Positions 1 through 5,970 of a DNA stretch of 10,929 nt are shown here, piece by piece. The stretch comes from CAJQND01 sp051010095 (GTDB lineage: Bacteria; Pseudomonadota; Alphaproteobacteria; Rhizobiales; CAJQND01). Made by a program: the position numbers and the translations under genes. The DNA lies in assembly GCA_051010095.1 (NCBI GenBank), contig JBPCVX010000357.1, positions 1 to 10,929 of the forward strand, in the 5' to 3' direction. The notes under the pieces were generated by a model. That model was not told where the DNA came from and made no database searches. It saw only the letters and a program-made list of their open reading frames with translations. Numbering within the stretch: position 1 is the stretch's first letter; each line of letters begins with the position of its first letter.

Positions 1-1
1 T

Positions 2-115
2 CTTACGGCACTTGCGCGTCACTACGGCTACATAAGCGATAATGTTCACCGTGATCGGAATGTTGCTCATTGGGCGCGCGAGGGTTATAGGCCTGAAATT
101 CAAATACCCAAATAG
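2..115 (+). CDS. C-terminal fragment of an unidentified protein (5' end outside window)
   Basis: Reading frame 2 is open from the left edge to a TAG at 113-115 and encodes 37 residues. The composition is protein-like, with many aromatic, His and Arg residues, for example HYGYISDNVH followed by HWAREGYRPE. No start codon is in the window, so this would be the last part of a gene entering from the left. It converges on hupE, and the hairpin at 135-159 lies between the two stop codons. I do not recognise the family. It could also be a chance open frame, since the other two plus frames stop within about 40 bases and a 112-base open stretch is not rare. Confidence 0.4.
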   Translation, partial: LTALARHYGYISDNVHRDRNVAHWAREGYRPEIQIPK

Positions 116-129
116 CGCGCTGTGCACAT

Positions 130-159
130 AAAAAGCGCGGGAGATCAATTCTCCCGCGC
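130..159 (-). terminator. Intrinsic terminator of the hupE transcript
   Basis: A perfect 9-bp GC-rich stem (gcgcgggag at 135-143 with ctcccgcgc at 151-159) encloses a 7-nt loop. Read on the minus strand the stem is followed directly by five T residues (130-134). It lies 27 nt past the hupE stop codon. In the plus direction the stem is followed only by a weak gcagtttc stretch, so it may stop plus-strand transcription less well. Confidence 0.85.
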
Positions 160-186
160 CGCAGTTTCTCGTGAAATATACTGACC

Positions 187-840
187 TTAGCTTGCCCAGC
201 CAAACGCGCTGAACACAAAGGATTCAGCATTTTCAAGGGTTAGAAACAAGCCCATTCCGGCAACCACGGCGCCTGAAAGGCGCGCGCCCATCGCGGTTGC
301 ATCGGTGGCCTTCCACATGGTCTCTGCGATCCATCCAGCAGCAAGTGCAATCGCATATTGTATAACACCCAGACCGATCAGATAGCCAAGCAGAACGTGT
401 CCGCCAATCGCACTTTCCTGTGCGGCAAGACTTTCACCAAACGCTGAACCGTGGAACAAACCAAAGCCCGCGAAAATGGCCAGGGCAGGCACAATGCTAA
501 GCGCGCGGCCAGAAAGTACAACCGCACCAAGCGCCAACAGTGAAACACCAATTACGGTTTCTTTTATCGGTAGTCCGATGCCTGCATTCATGAGCAAGCA
601 ACCCGCCAGCATGGCCACGATGTAAGCGGCCGGTGCAACGCGTTTGAAGCCTGTATAGAGCGCTGCAATGCCCACAAGGGCAATAAAGAACAAGTGGTCA
701 AATCCCAATATTGGATGGCCAATGCCAGACAAAAGCCCATGTGTAAAAGTTTCCATTGGCATGCCGCCGAGTGGATGGTGGGCAAGAGCAGGCACGCCAG
801 AAGCGGCCAATACGCCAGCTGATAAAAATAGTTTTCTCAT
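187..840 (-). CDS. hupE: HupE/UreJ-family metal permease, predicted cobalt transporter
   Basis: This 217-residue integral membrane protein belongs to the HupE/UreJ family of secondary Ni/Co permeases. An N-terminal signal peptide (1-20) ends in ALA just before a His-His-Pro motif that would be exposed in the periplasm. The family signature HPxxGxDH is at 42-49 (HPILGFDH), and a second conserved block, GLFHGSAFGE, is at 127-136. About six hydrophobic helices fill the rest. The ATG at 840 is preceded by AGGGG with a 6-nt spacer. HupE/UreJ members can carry nickel (hydrogenase and urease loci) or cobalt. Here no hydrogenase or urease gene is near and a cobalamin riboswitch controls the gene, which by established comparative genomics points to cobalt supply for B12 synthesis. 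Substrate assignment is inference; family assignment is firm. Confidence 0.93.
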   Translation of the reverse strand: MRKLFLSAGVLAASGVPALAHHPLGGMPMETFTHGLLSGIGHPILGFDHLFFIALVGIAALYTGFKRVAPAAYIVAMLAGCLLMNAGIGLPIKETVIGVSLLALGAVVLSGRALSIVPALAIFAGFGLFHGSAFGESLAAQESAIGGHVLLGYLIGLGVIQYAIALAAGWIAETMWKATDATAMGARLSGAVVAGMGLFLTLENAESFVFSAFGWAS

Positions 841-846
841 GTGTGT

Positions 847-867
847 CCCCTATCATTGATAGAGGGG
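847..867 (-). promoter_or_regulatory. Hairpin sequestering the hupE ribosome binding site
   Basis: On the minus strand CCCC (867-864) can pair with GGGG (850-847) and TATC (861-858) with GATA (854-851), leaving a 2-nt bulge and a 3-nt loop. The GGGG is the core of the Shine-Dalgarno sequence six bases upstream of the hupE ATG, so the fold would hide it. Its place between riboswitch and start codon fits an expression platform acting on translation. I did not find a convincing anti-sequestor pairing partner by eye. Confidence 0.6.
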
Positions 868-964
868 CGAAACTTTGAAAGACAAGTTTACAAAGGTTTT
901 CCCTTGCGATCTTTCTCAGAACACCCCGTTCCCCGCCATTTGCCGCCAATAGGGCAACAAACAG

Positions 965-1135
965 CATTCACGCTCGGCAGGTCTCCTGACTTGCGGGTCA
1001 TTGCTATGGCCTTGCCTTCCCAACGTTTCAACGCCAGTGGCTTACGGGGGCCGTACTCACCGCTCACAGTTGCGGGGGCAGCCACGGATTTGGTCCCTGA
1101 TGGGTACGCCGCACCGTGTTCCCTTTTCATCTCCT
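965..1135 (-). promoter_or_regulatory. Cobalamin (B12) riboswitch
   Basis: Read on the minus strand this leader contains the conserved blocks of the cobalamin aptamer in the right order: CCCGCAACUGU (within 1066-1079), GCCACUGG (1041-1034), GGGAAGGC (1021-1014) and the B12 box AAGUCAGGAGACCUGCC (992-976). A GGUGCGGCGUACCC stretch lies at the 5' side (about 1119-1106). The aptamer ends about 125 nt before the hupE ATG. Cobalamin riboswitches normally lower expression when adenosylcobalamin or a related corrinoid binds, so hupE should be repressed when B12 is plentiful. Outer boundaries are approximate. Confidence 0.96.
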
Positions 1136-1168
1136 AGATTTCCATCTTCAGAGAACCGAACAAGTTTC

Positions 1169-1196
1169 AAGATAGCTCAAAGCAATAACGCGTCAA
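1169..1196 (-). promoter_or_regulatory. Candidate sigma70 promoter of the riboswitch-hupE transcript
   Basis: On the minus strand TTGACG (1196-1191) and TATCTT (1174-1169) are separated by 16 nt. That would place the transcript start near 1160, about 30 nt before the first conserved riboswitch block. The -35 hexamer is also one arm of a perfect inverted repeat, CGTCAA (1191-1196) and TTGACG (1203-1208). The repeat could serve as an operator or as a weak terminator for sufE, which ends at 1220. Confidence 0.4.
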
Positions 1197-1219
1197 CAGA
1201 ATTTGACGACATATTGGGG

Positions 1220-1648
1220 TTAATTTGCGCCAGTCAACGCAGAGTGCGCCTCGCGCTGTATGCGATCGACCATGGCAGCGAGACCATTCGCGCGCTGGCG
1301 TGAAAGGTTTTCTTGCAGATTTATATCTTGCAGAAGCGCCATCGCGTCGGTGGCGGTAATGTCTTTTGCAGTTTTACCAGAGAACAGCGAAAGCATAATG
1401 GCGATTAGCCCTTTGACGATCAGCGCATCGCTGTCTCCAACAAAAGTGAGGGTGGGGTTATCGTCTGATCCAGCCTGAGACGTGATCAGCCAAACCTGGC
1501 TGGCGCAGCCACGTACTTTGTTGGCGTCTGTTTTATCGGCTTCATCCATCTCAGGCAGTTCGCGACCTAATTCGATCACATAGCGGTAGCGGTCTTCCCA
1601 ATCATCCAGAAAGGAAAAATCATCAACCAATTCTTGGAAATTCTGCAT
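1220..1648 (-). CDS. sufE: SufE family Fe-S cluster assembly protein
   Basis: SufE takes sulfane sulfur from the cysteine desulfurase SufS and passes it to the SufBCD scaffold in the cytoplasm. The acceptor cysteine is visible as C48 in VRGCASQVW, the family's signature block. An acidic N-terminal helical region (DDFSFLDDWEDRYRYVIELG) precedes it, as is usual for the family. I chose the ATG at 1648, which gives 142 residues, close to E. coli SufE (138). It has AGGA with a 6-nt spacer. The frame stays open upstream to a TTG at 1720 and an ATG at 1714, which would add 22-24 residues, but neither has a good ribosome binding site. No other suf gene is in the window; the neighbour on the same strand is a DUF5330 gene. 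Confidence 0.93.
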   Translation of the reverse strand: MQNFQELVDDFSFLDDWEDRYRYVIELGRELPEMDEADKTDANKVRGCASQVWLITSQAGSDDNPTLTFVGDSDALIVKGLIAIMLSLFSGKTAKDITATDAMALLQDINLQENLSRQRANGLAAMVDRIQREAHSALTGAN

Positions 1649-1749
1649 TCTGCGTCCTGGAACCTGTGTATCTTCTGGAAGGTCATACATATGCGCACGC
1701 GCGGACTTTGTCATCCCCAAGGGCGCGGCCAGGATTTAGGTAACGCGAT

Positions 1750-2184
1750 TTATGACTTTGCGGAACCCTTAGGTGTTTTCCATTCTGGAATCAGATCTTC
1801 AATCTTCAATGTGTTTGATGAGACTCCATTAGGCTTCTTTTGGGCATGTTTCATAGCCGCACCACTTTTATCAGCGCTCGCATGTAACATGCTTTCACCT
1901 TGAGGCTTTGGCGTGTCATCCCATGGTGCCATAATGTGTAGGCCATTTTCCGCTTTTTCTTTGAACACCTTAAGAGCCGCAGCGCCAGTACGACAAAGGG
2001 CTGGTTGATCCGTGCAGAATGTAGAAATGTCTGTGCCGGCAGCCGCTGCGGCGGTTACCACATCCTGCGCGGTTGCCGGTACGTTTAGTCTGTGCGTAAC
2101 TTTCTTGTCCGGCTCATTATCATTACTGGCCGGTAGAAAAATCACCACGATTGCTATCCAAAAGCTGAACTTCAAGATACGCAT
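1750..2184 (-). CDS. DUF5330 domain-containing small membrane-anchored protein
   Basis: This protein of 144 residues and unknown function matches DUF5330 by pattern: a start MRILKFSFW leading into one hydrophobic segment (about 6-19), then an Ala-rich helix (41-50), then a closely spaced cysteine pair (C57 and C64 in FCTDQPALC) that could form a disulfide in the periplasm. The C-terminal half is polar and low in structure, with KPQ, KKP and KTPKG stretches. The ATG at 2184 has AGGTG six bases upstream and is preferred over an in-frame upstream start at 2226. The gene lies 101 bases upstream of sufE on the same strand and may share its transcript. Family assignment is from memory of the conserved start and cysteine pair. 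Confidence 0.75.
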   Translation of the reverse strand: MRILKFSFWIAIVVIFLPASNDNEPDKKVTHRLNVPATAQDVVTAAAAAGTDISTFCTDQPALCRTGAAALKVFKEKAENGLHIMAPWDDTPKPQGESMLHASADKSGAAMKHAQKKPNGVSSNTLKIEDLIPEWKTPKGSAKS

Positions 2185-2341
2185 TTGAGCACCTATTTCC
2201 CTGTTACTTTCAAGCAAAGCTATCAAAGCCGTCTTTCAAAGGGTTAAAGGGAAATATGGTTTTTCGATTCAAACTTTCAGTAGCTTCAAAATTGTGAGGA
2301 ATTAGGCCAAAAACTCTGTGTGTTGTGGCGTCAAATAGTAC

Positions 2342-2354
2342 ATTCAAGTTGAAT
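2342..2354. repeat. Perfect 13-bp inverted repeat ATTCAA-g-TTGAAT
   Basis: Six-base arms are separated by one base in the divergent spacer. The odd-length palindrome is of operator type: too tight a loop for an RNA hairpin, but well suited to a dimeric repressor or activator. No regulator gene is adjacent, so the binding protein is unknown. Confidence 0.45.
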
Positions 2355-2439
2355 CAAATGTTAAGGGAACTGCACCCGCTAAACGTTCTCTTCATCTGTT
2401 GCGCTGTGTCATGGTTTAAAATTCATTAAGGCGTTTGCG

Positions 2440-2463
2440 GCATAATCGATGAATTGATTATGC
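2440..2463. repeat. 8-bp inverted repeat just upstream of the histidine kinase
   Basis: GCATAATC (2440-2447) and GATTATGC (2456-2463) are perfectly complementary across an 8-base spacer. The repeat ends 5 bases before the first possible start (TTG 2468) and 40 before the first ATG (2504). It may be an operator or, if transcribed, a 5' UTR hairpin. A direct repeat GAATTGAT occurs at 2451-2458, partly inside it, and again at 2480-2487. Confidence 0.5.
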
Positions 2464-2503
2464 ATAATTGAGAATTTTCGAATTGATAACTGTACCCGCA
2501 CAT

Positions 2504-3256
2504 ATGCCAAACGCAGATTGCAGTCTGTTGCCAGATACGCACATCTCGCGTTCAGAAATGGGCAGACACATTACATCGCTTGTCAGCCATGAATTGCGTA
2601 CGCCATTGAATGCAATTATCGGGTTTGCAGATGTATTGGGTGCGGAAGGTGTGATCGAAGAGGCGCAACGCCGTGAGTTTGCCGGATATATAGCGACCGG
2701 AGGCGCGGAGCTTCTTGGCAAGATCAATATGATGATCGATCTGGCGCGGCTAGAAGCTGGCACCTACACATTGAATCCTGAGATCCTAGACCCTTTTAAA
2801 ATTGCAAACGAGTGTTGCGCGGTTTTTCTGGGTGAAGGTGAAATGTTTGCCGAGCCTGGCGATGTATCGGGGCTTAGGTTACGGGCAGATCGCCAGGCGC
2901 TGACGCTTATTCTGACAAACTTGATTTCTAACGCAAACAAATTTTCCGCAGACGATGATGAGTTCAGCATCACGATCGTTGAGAAGAATGATGGTGTGGA
3001 GTTTGTTGTTGCAGATAATGGCTGCGGTATAGATCAAACCTTTTTAGATGCCATGGGAACGCCATTTCTAGCCGGCGACATGAGCTATGGGCGCCGTATC
3101 CAAGGGGCTGGTCTTGGTCTTGCGGTGGTGAAAGGCTTGGTAAAACTTCAAAATGGTAAGTTTTCGTTAACCAGCACACAACATCTTGGAACTAAAGCAT
3201 GTGTTTGGTTGCCGAGCGGATTAACCGCGCAGAGCAACATGCTTGAATTGGTTTAG
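2504..3256 (+). CDS. Small soluble sensor-less histidine kinase
   Basis: This cytoplasmic HisKA plus HATPase_c protein of 250 residues has no transmembrane or recognisable sensor domain. Visible boxes (numbered from the ATG): phospho-acceptor His29 in SHELRTPLNAIIGF, N-box NLISNANKF (139-147, Asn143), G1 box DNGCGI (171-176), F-box-like TPFLAGD and G2 box GAGLGLAV (201-208). All residues needed for autophosphorylation seem present. The H-box resembles alphaproteobacterial PleC/DivJ-type kinases, but that is resemblance only. Start choice is uncertain: TTG 2468 is the longest option, preceded in frame by a stop at 2465, and ATG 2558 is also possible. None has a clear ribosome binding site. The next gene starts about 24 bases after the stop, suggesting one operon with the PG-binding protein. 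No response regulator is nearby, so the input and the partner are unknown. Confidence 0.85.
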   Translation: MPNADCSLLPDTHISRSEMGRHITSLVSHELRTPLNAIIGFADVLGAEGVIEEAQRREFAGYIATGGAELLGKINMMIDLARLEAGTYTLNPEILDPFKIANECCAVFLGEGEMFAEPGDVSGLRLRADRQALTLILTNLISNANKFSADDDEFSITIVEKNDGVEFVVADNGCGIDQTFLDAMGTPFLAGDMSYGRRIQGAGLGLAVVKGLVKLQNGKFSLTSTQHLGTKACVWLPSGLTAQSNMLELV

Positions 3257-3280
3257 CCGCTTGAATTGGAGATGAAGAGA

Positions 3281-4012
3281 ATGGAAGAGCAAATGGAAAA
3301 ACATGGGACGCGGGCAAAACTGCCTTTCTTTGTGTTTGCCTTTTCCACAATATCCGCACTTGCCATCGGCTGGAATGCGCTTGTAAGTCAATCTGGAAGA
3401 ATGCCAGCCCCTGGCTTGGCAGATGCTGGCACGTCCAGCACGGTTGCCATTGTGCGCTCACTCGATGAGCAATCAACTCCAGCACCTGTTGCTAGTGCAA
3501 TGGTGTTGGAAATTCAAACGTCCTTGAAAGAGATGAACTATTACGATGGTGTGCTTGATGGTCTCAACGGTCCAGCGACACACAAAGCTGTAAGCAATTA
3601 TCAAACCCGTTTTGGGCTTCCCAAAACGGGTAAAGCAGACGCCGATCTTCTGGCCCATCTCAAGTATTCGCAGAAACTAGACGAAGCCACACAGTTTACG
3701 GGTTCCACGCCGCCGCGCAGTGAAGATGTTTCGCAACCAAGTGCCGAAGAAATTCCGTTACCACCTGCCTTACCTCAGGCAGGCAGCGCAGTGGCCGAAG
3801 AAGGTTCGCTGGATTTGGCTCTTGTGCAGCAAGGCTTGTCTGAACTTGGGTATCAACCAGGGCCCGTTGATGGAAAAATGGGACAAAAGACACGGATTGC
3901 GTTGCAATCGTTTCAGCGTGACCGTGGTCTAGCCGTCACCGGTGAGCTATCACCGAAGGTCTTGAGTGAATTGCGCAAAGTTACTGGCCAGTCCAGCCTT
4001 ACGAGCCAATAA
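3281..4012 (+). CDS. Membrane-anchored protein with two peptidoglycan-binding domains
   Basis: The 243-residue protein has a short charged cytoplasmic N-terminus and one hydrophobic segment (about 14-34). After a periplasmic linker rich in Ser, Thr, Ala and Pro come two PG_binding_1-type domains at about 75-128 and 177-233. Both show the family pattern: a Q-x-L helix start, then YxxGxxDG or YxPGPVDG, then a helix ending FQ or YQ and an LPxTG or LAVTG turn. No catalytic domain is present, so it probably tethers or senses the cell wall. I chose ATG 3281, which has GGAG 9 nt upstream. ATG 3272 lies against that same GGAG, and TTG 3266 is less likely. It sits between the histidine kinase and the DUF1491 gene with gaps of 24 and 16 bases, so co-transcription is likely. 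Confidence 0.85.
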   Translation: MEEQMEKHGTRAKLPFFVFAFSTISALAIGWNALVSQSGRMPAPGLADAGTSSTVAIVRSLDEQSTPAPVASAMVLEIQTSLKEMNYYDGVLDGLNGPATHKAVSNYQTRFGLPKTGKADADLLAHLKYSQKLDEATQFTGSTPPRSEDVSQPSAEEIPLPPALPQAGSAVAEEGSLDLALVQQGLSELGYQPGPVDGKMGQKTRIALQSFQRDRGLAVTGELSPKVLSELRKVTGQSSLTSQ

Positions 4013-4028
4013 AGCCAGGTCTGTATAG

Positions 4029-4382
4029 ATGCGGCTCAAATCGGCACTATGGGTAAAAGCGTTCATGCGCCGTGCCATAGGTGAGGGGGCATTTGCGGCG
4101 GTGTTGCGCCATGGTGACGATGACGCCGGAGCGGTATATATAAAAATTGCGACATTTGACGGCGCGGTCATGCTTTATGGCCCGGCACCTGTTTATGCGC
4201 TCGATCCTGATGGTGGGCGCAAGTGGTATCAGATTACGACCGACGCTGAAATGGTTGAAACGGTTTTCGAACGCGAAGTGCAAATTGATCCAGACTTTTG
4301 GGTTGTCGAGATTGAAGACCGTGCCGGACGCCACTTTCTTAATGATGATGAAGTCTATCACGCGCCTGAAGATGACGCGTAA
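4029..4382 (+). CDS. DUF1491 family protein
   Basis: This cytoplasmic protein of 117 residues and unknown function has the hallmarks of DUF1491: an MRLKSALWVKAFMRR start, GDDDAGAVYIKI at 29-40, LYGPAP at 49-54, and a closing block DPDFWVVEIEDRAGRHFL at about 87-104. There is no signal peptide or membrane segment, and the C-terminus is acidic (EDDA). The length is typical for the family. The ATG is preceded by AGG with a 9-base spacer. It starts 16 bases after the PG-binding gene and probably closes that operon. The sequence gives no reaction or ligand. Confidence 0.9.
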   Translation: MRLKSALWVKAFMRRAIGEGAFAAVLRHGDDDAGAVYIKIATFDGAVMLYGPAPVYALDPDGGRKWYQITTDAEMVETVFEREVQIDPDFWVVEIEDRAGRHFLNDDEVYHAPEDDA

Positions 4383-4409
4383 GACCTTCTGACCTGTCTA
4401 GAAATGAAC

Positions 4410-4437
4410 CACTTAGCCCGGAGCGTTAGGTGTTTAT
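4410..4437 (+). terminator. Weak candidate terminator after the DUF1491 gene
   Basis: CACTTAGC (4410-4417) can pair with GTTAGGTG (4425-4432) using two G-U pairs around a 7-base loop, followed by tttatt. The stem is short and the U-tract broken, so termination would be partial at best. Confidence 0.3.
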
Positions 4438-4516
4438 TAACTCTGATTGCGTTGAATTGCCAACAAGCCTGGAATCACCAACTTTCCTCGCTGGGATCAT
4501 AGTTTGGAAAAAGAAC

Positions 4517-4723
4517 ATGAGTTCACCTAATAACGTCATTGTATTTGAGCCAAAGATGCGCGGGAAAGATAAGCAGGATGCCAAGAAGCCTGGCAGATCG
4601 GCGCAGGTGATAATCTATCCAGGAATACGAATAGAACGGCGGGAGTTTGCCCTCGGCGACAGGCAGCCAACGAAACCTGGCACCTTTACGACGCGGGAAA
4701 AACGCACAAAACGTCGTTCTTAG
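4517..4723 (+). CDS. Small basic hypothetical protein (68 aa)
   Basis: The frame encodes 68 residues: a short polar start, then a Lys-rich stretch (RGKDKQDAKK), then a hydrophobic core QVIIYPGIRIERREF that looks like a conserved small-protein motif, and a strongly basic tail (REKRTKRRS). The ATG at 4517 follows a GGAAAAAGA purine run, a usable ribosome binding site. A GTG at 4430 in the same frame would give 97 residues, but those extra residues look non-coding. The calculated charge is clearly positive, so nucleic-acid or ribosome contact is possible. I recognise no named family. Its stop codon overlaps that of the convergent DUF1254 gene (shared bases 4720-4723). Confidence 0.55.
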   Translation: MSSPNNVIVFEPKMRGKDKQDAKKPGRSAQVIIYPGIRIERREFALGDRQPTKPGTFTTREKRTKRRS

Positions 4724-5283
4724 TTTAAACCAGCGCTGGCCCGGTTGGTTGTGCACCGGGTCTGAGAAAGCTGTTCTCGCGCACGTTGGCGCTGTGCAGA
4801 TTCTCCCGCAAATGCCCGAAAAACAACAACCCCTCGCTCAAATGCTGACTGAATAACGAGGCTCTCTGAATTTCCTTGAACGGCTTGAGTGGGAACAATT
4901 GAGTTTTGGCCGTTTAGACGCAATTCTGCGGTAAAGGATTGCACCCCTGCCTGCTTGTCATTGAGGGTGTAAAGAGTTGATCCATCTTCCCCATAAACTG
5001 ACATGGACCAGTAGCGACCGGGGACTTGAGCAGAAATAAAAATGGGGCGTTGTGTAATATCGAACGGGCACACTGCGTAGACCAAATCTGGATTGGCGAT
5101 GCCCAGAATGCTCTGAGCGTCTTTTTCTGATGTCAACACGGTCAGTCGATTGAGATCGCCTCCGCTCATGGCCTTCGTCACGCGCGCACCGCCTTCAAGT
5201 CTCGGCACCATGAATACGGTGGAGATATGCACAGCTACAGCCAACAAAAGCGTAACGAACACCCAAAAGAGGAACTTCTTCAT
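4720..5283 (-). CDS. DUF1254 domain-containing membrane-anchored protein
   Basis: The 187-residue protein starts with one hydrophobic segment (about 3-25) and continues as a presumably periplasmic domain with DUF1254-like features: NPDLVYAVCPFDI, RPIFISAQVPGRYWSMSVYGEDG and YTLND. These match the N-terminal domain of the larger DUF1254-DUF1214 proteins. The ATG at 5283 overlaps the stop of the upstream DUF1214 gene as ATGA and has AGGTG with a 5-base spacer, so translational coupling is likely. A GTG at 5289 is an alternative start. The C-terminus is rich in Arg and Gln. The function is unknown; the two proteins may form a complex equivalent to the fused form. Confidence 0.8.
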   Translation of the reverse strand: MKKFLFWVFVTLLLAVAVHISTVFMVPRLEGGARVTKAMSGGDLNRLTVLTSEKDAQSILGIANPDLVYAVCPFDITQRPIFISAQVPGRYWSMSVYGEDGSTLYTLNDKQAGVQSFTAELRLNGQNSIVPTQAVQGNSESLVIQSAFERGVVVFRAFAGESAQRQRAREQLSQTRCTTNRASAGLN

Positions 5284-5855
5284 CGACACACCTCGCGGGA
5301 GATGATCGGTACGGGTATCGTAGAGGGGTCATTGCGCGCGCGGCCAACAGTGTTAAACAAATCAAGTTGCAAACTAAAACCAGTCACGTTTTGCAGCGGC
5401 AACCAATTTCCCGGTTCGGCGCCTTGAGACAAAATGATTGTAAAACTTTCATCATTGCGGCGGATGACATTTGCGTTGTTAAACGAGCTGCGATTGGCAG
5501 GATTTGGCAACAGATTTCCATCACCGTCCAACAAAGTGAGCGTCCAGGCGCGCGCGGGCAAACGAATACCCTCAACTTTGTAAACGCATTCCGGTCGGAA
5601 TGCAGCACCACTAGAATCGGACTTGGCCTTGAAACTCAATGCTTCAAATTTTGACAATGGCAGAATTCCCGCCTGTGCAAAATGTGCTTTTGTGTAAGGG
5701 TCACTGTCTGCGGTTCCAGCGTCAGACCATGCTGTCCACGGGCCTTTCGTTAGAGTCAGGCCTGTAACTCCATCCGAAACAATGCTCTGGGCAGAGTAAT
5801 ACCCCCCTCCGACGCCTACTAGCGCAAATATGGTAAACCTGACGAGAGGTGTCAT
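5280..5855 (-). CDS. DUF1214 domain-containing membrane-anchored protein
   Basis: The 191-residue protein has an N-terminal hydrophobic segment (about 6-25) and then a domain with the DUF1214 hallmark WTLTLLDGDGNLLPNPANRSSF (positions about 103-124), followed by FTIILSQGAEPGNWLPL. In longer homologues this is the C-terminal half of a DUF1254-DUF1214 protein; here it is a separate gene placed first. The ATG at 5855 has a GAG-containing purine run about 6 bases upstream. The gene begins 115 bases after the PBP gene on the same strand and overlaps the DUF1254 start by four bases. Two cysteines (one in PECVY, one near the C-terminus in REVCR) could form a disulfide. Confidence 0.82.
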   Translation of the reverse strand: MTPLVRFTIFALVGVGGGYYSAQSIVSDGVTGLTLTKGPWTAWSDAGTADSDPYTKAHFAQAGILPLSKFEALSFKAKSDSSGAAFRPECVYKVEGIRLPARAWTLTLLDGDGNLLPNPANRSSFNNANVIRRNDESFTIILSQGAEPGNWLPLQNVTGFSLQLDLFNTVGRARNDPSTIPVPIISREVCR

Positions 5856-5970
5856 TGCCGCTCTTTTACTGCCTCGTTAGTGATTGATATCGCTAGTTTA
5901 TCAACATTGTTGTTTGGAATGGCCTCAATTCATTGTGCACTAAAACACATGCATTCATCAATGAGCAAAA

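Larger units (their letters stand above)
2185..2467. other. Divergent intergenic spacer with inverted repeats
   Basis: This AT-rich stretch separates the minus-strand DUF5330 gene from the plus-strand histidine kinase and should hold both promoters. I see no convincing coding frame and no clear consensus promoter. Two inverted repeats stand out and are listed separately. Confidence 0.7.

Noticed and set aside
3..236. 77-codon minus-strand open frame over the hupE terminator
   Set aside because: It overlaps the end of hupE and reads through the terminator hairpin; the composition is not protein-like.
888..1130. 80-codon minus-strand open frame
   Set aside because: It coincides with the cobalamin riboswitch, whose conserved RNA blocks explain the sequence.
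2414..2430. TTAA-type repeat that might be a CtrA site
   Set aside because: The two TTAA elements are 6 bases apart rather than the 7 of the CtrA consensus, and flanking bases do not match.
2227..2467. Possible decayed sensor domain upstream of the histidine kinase
   Set aside because: An in-frame stop at 2465 and no protein-like translation in any plus frame; nothing supports a pseudogenised N-terminus.
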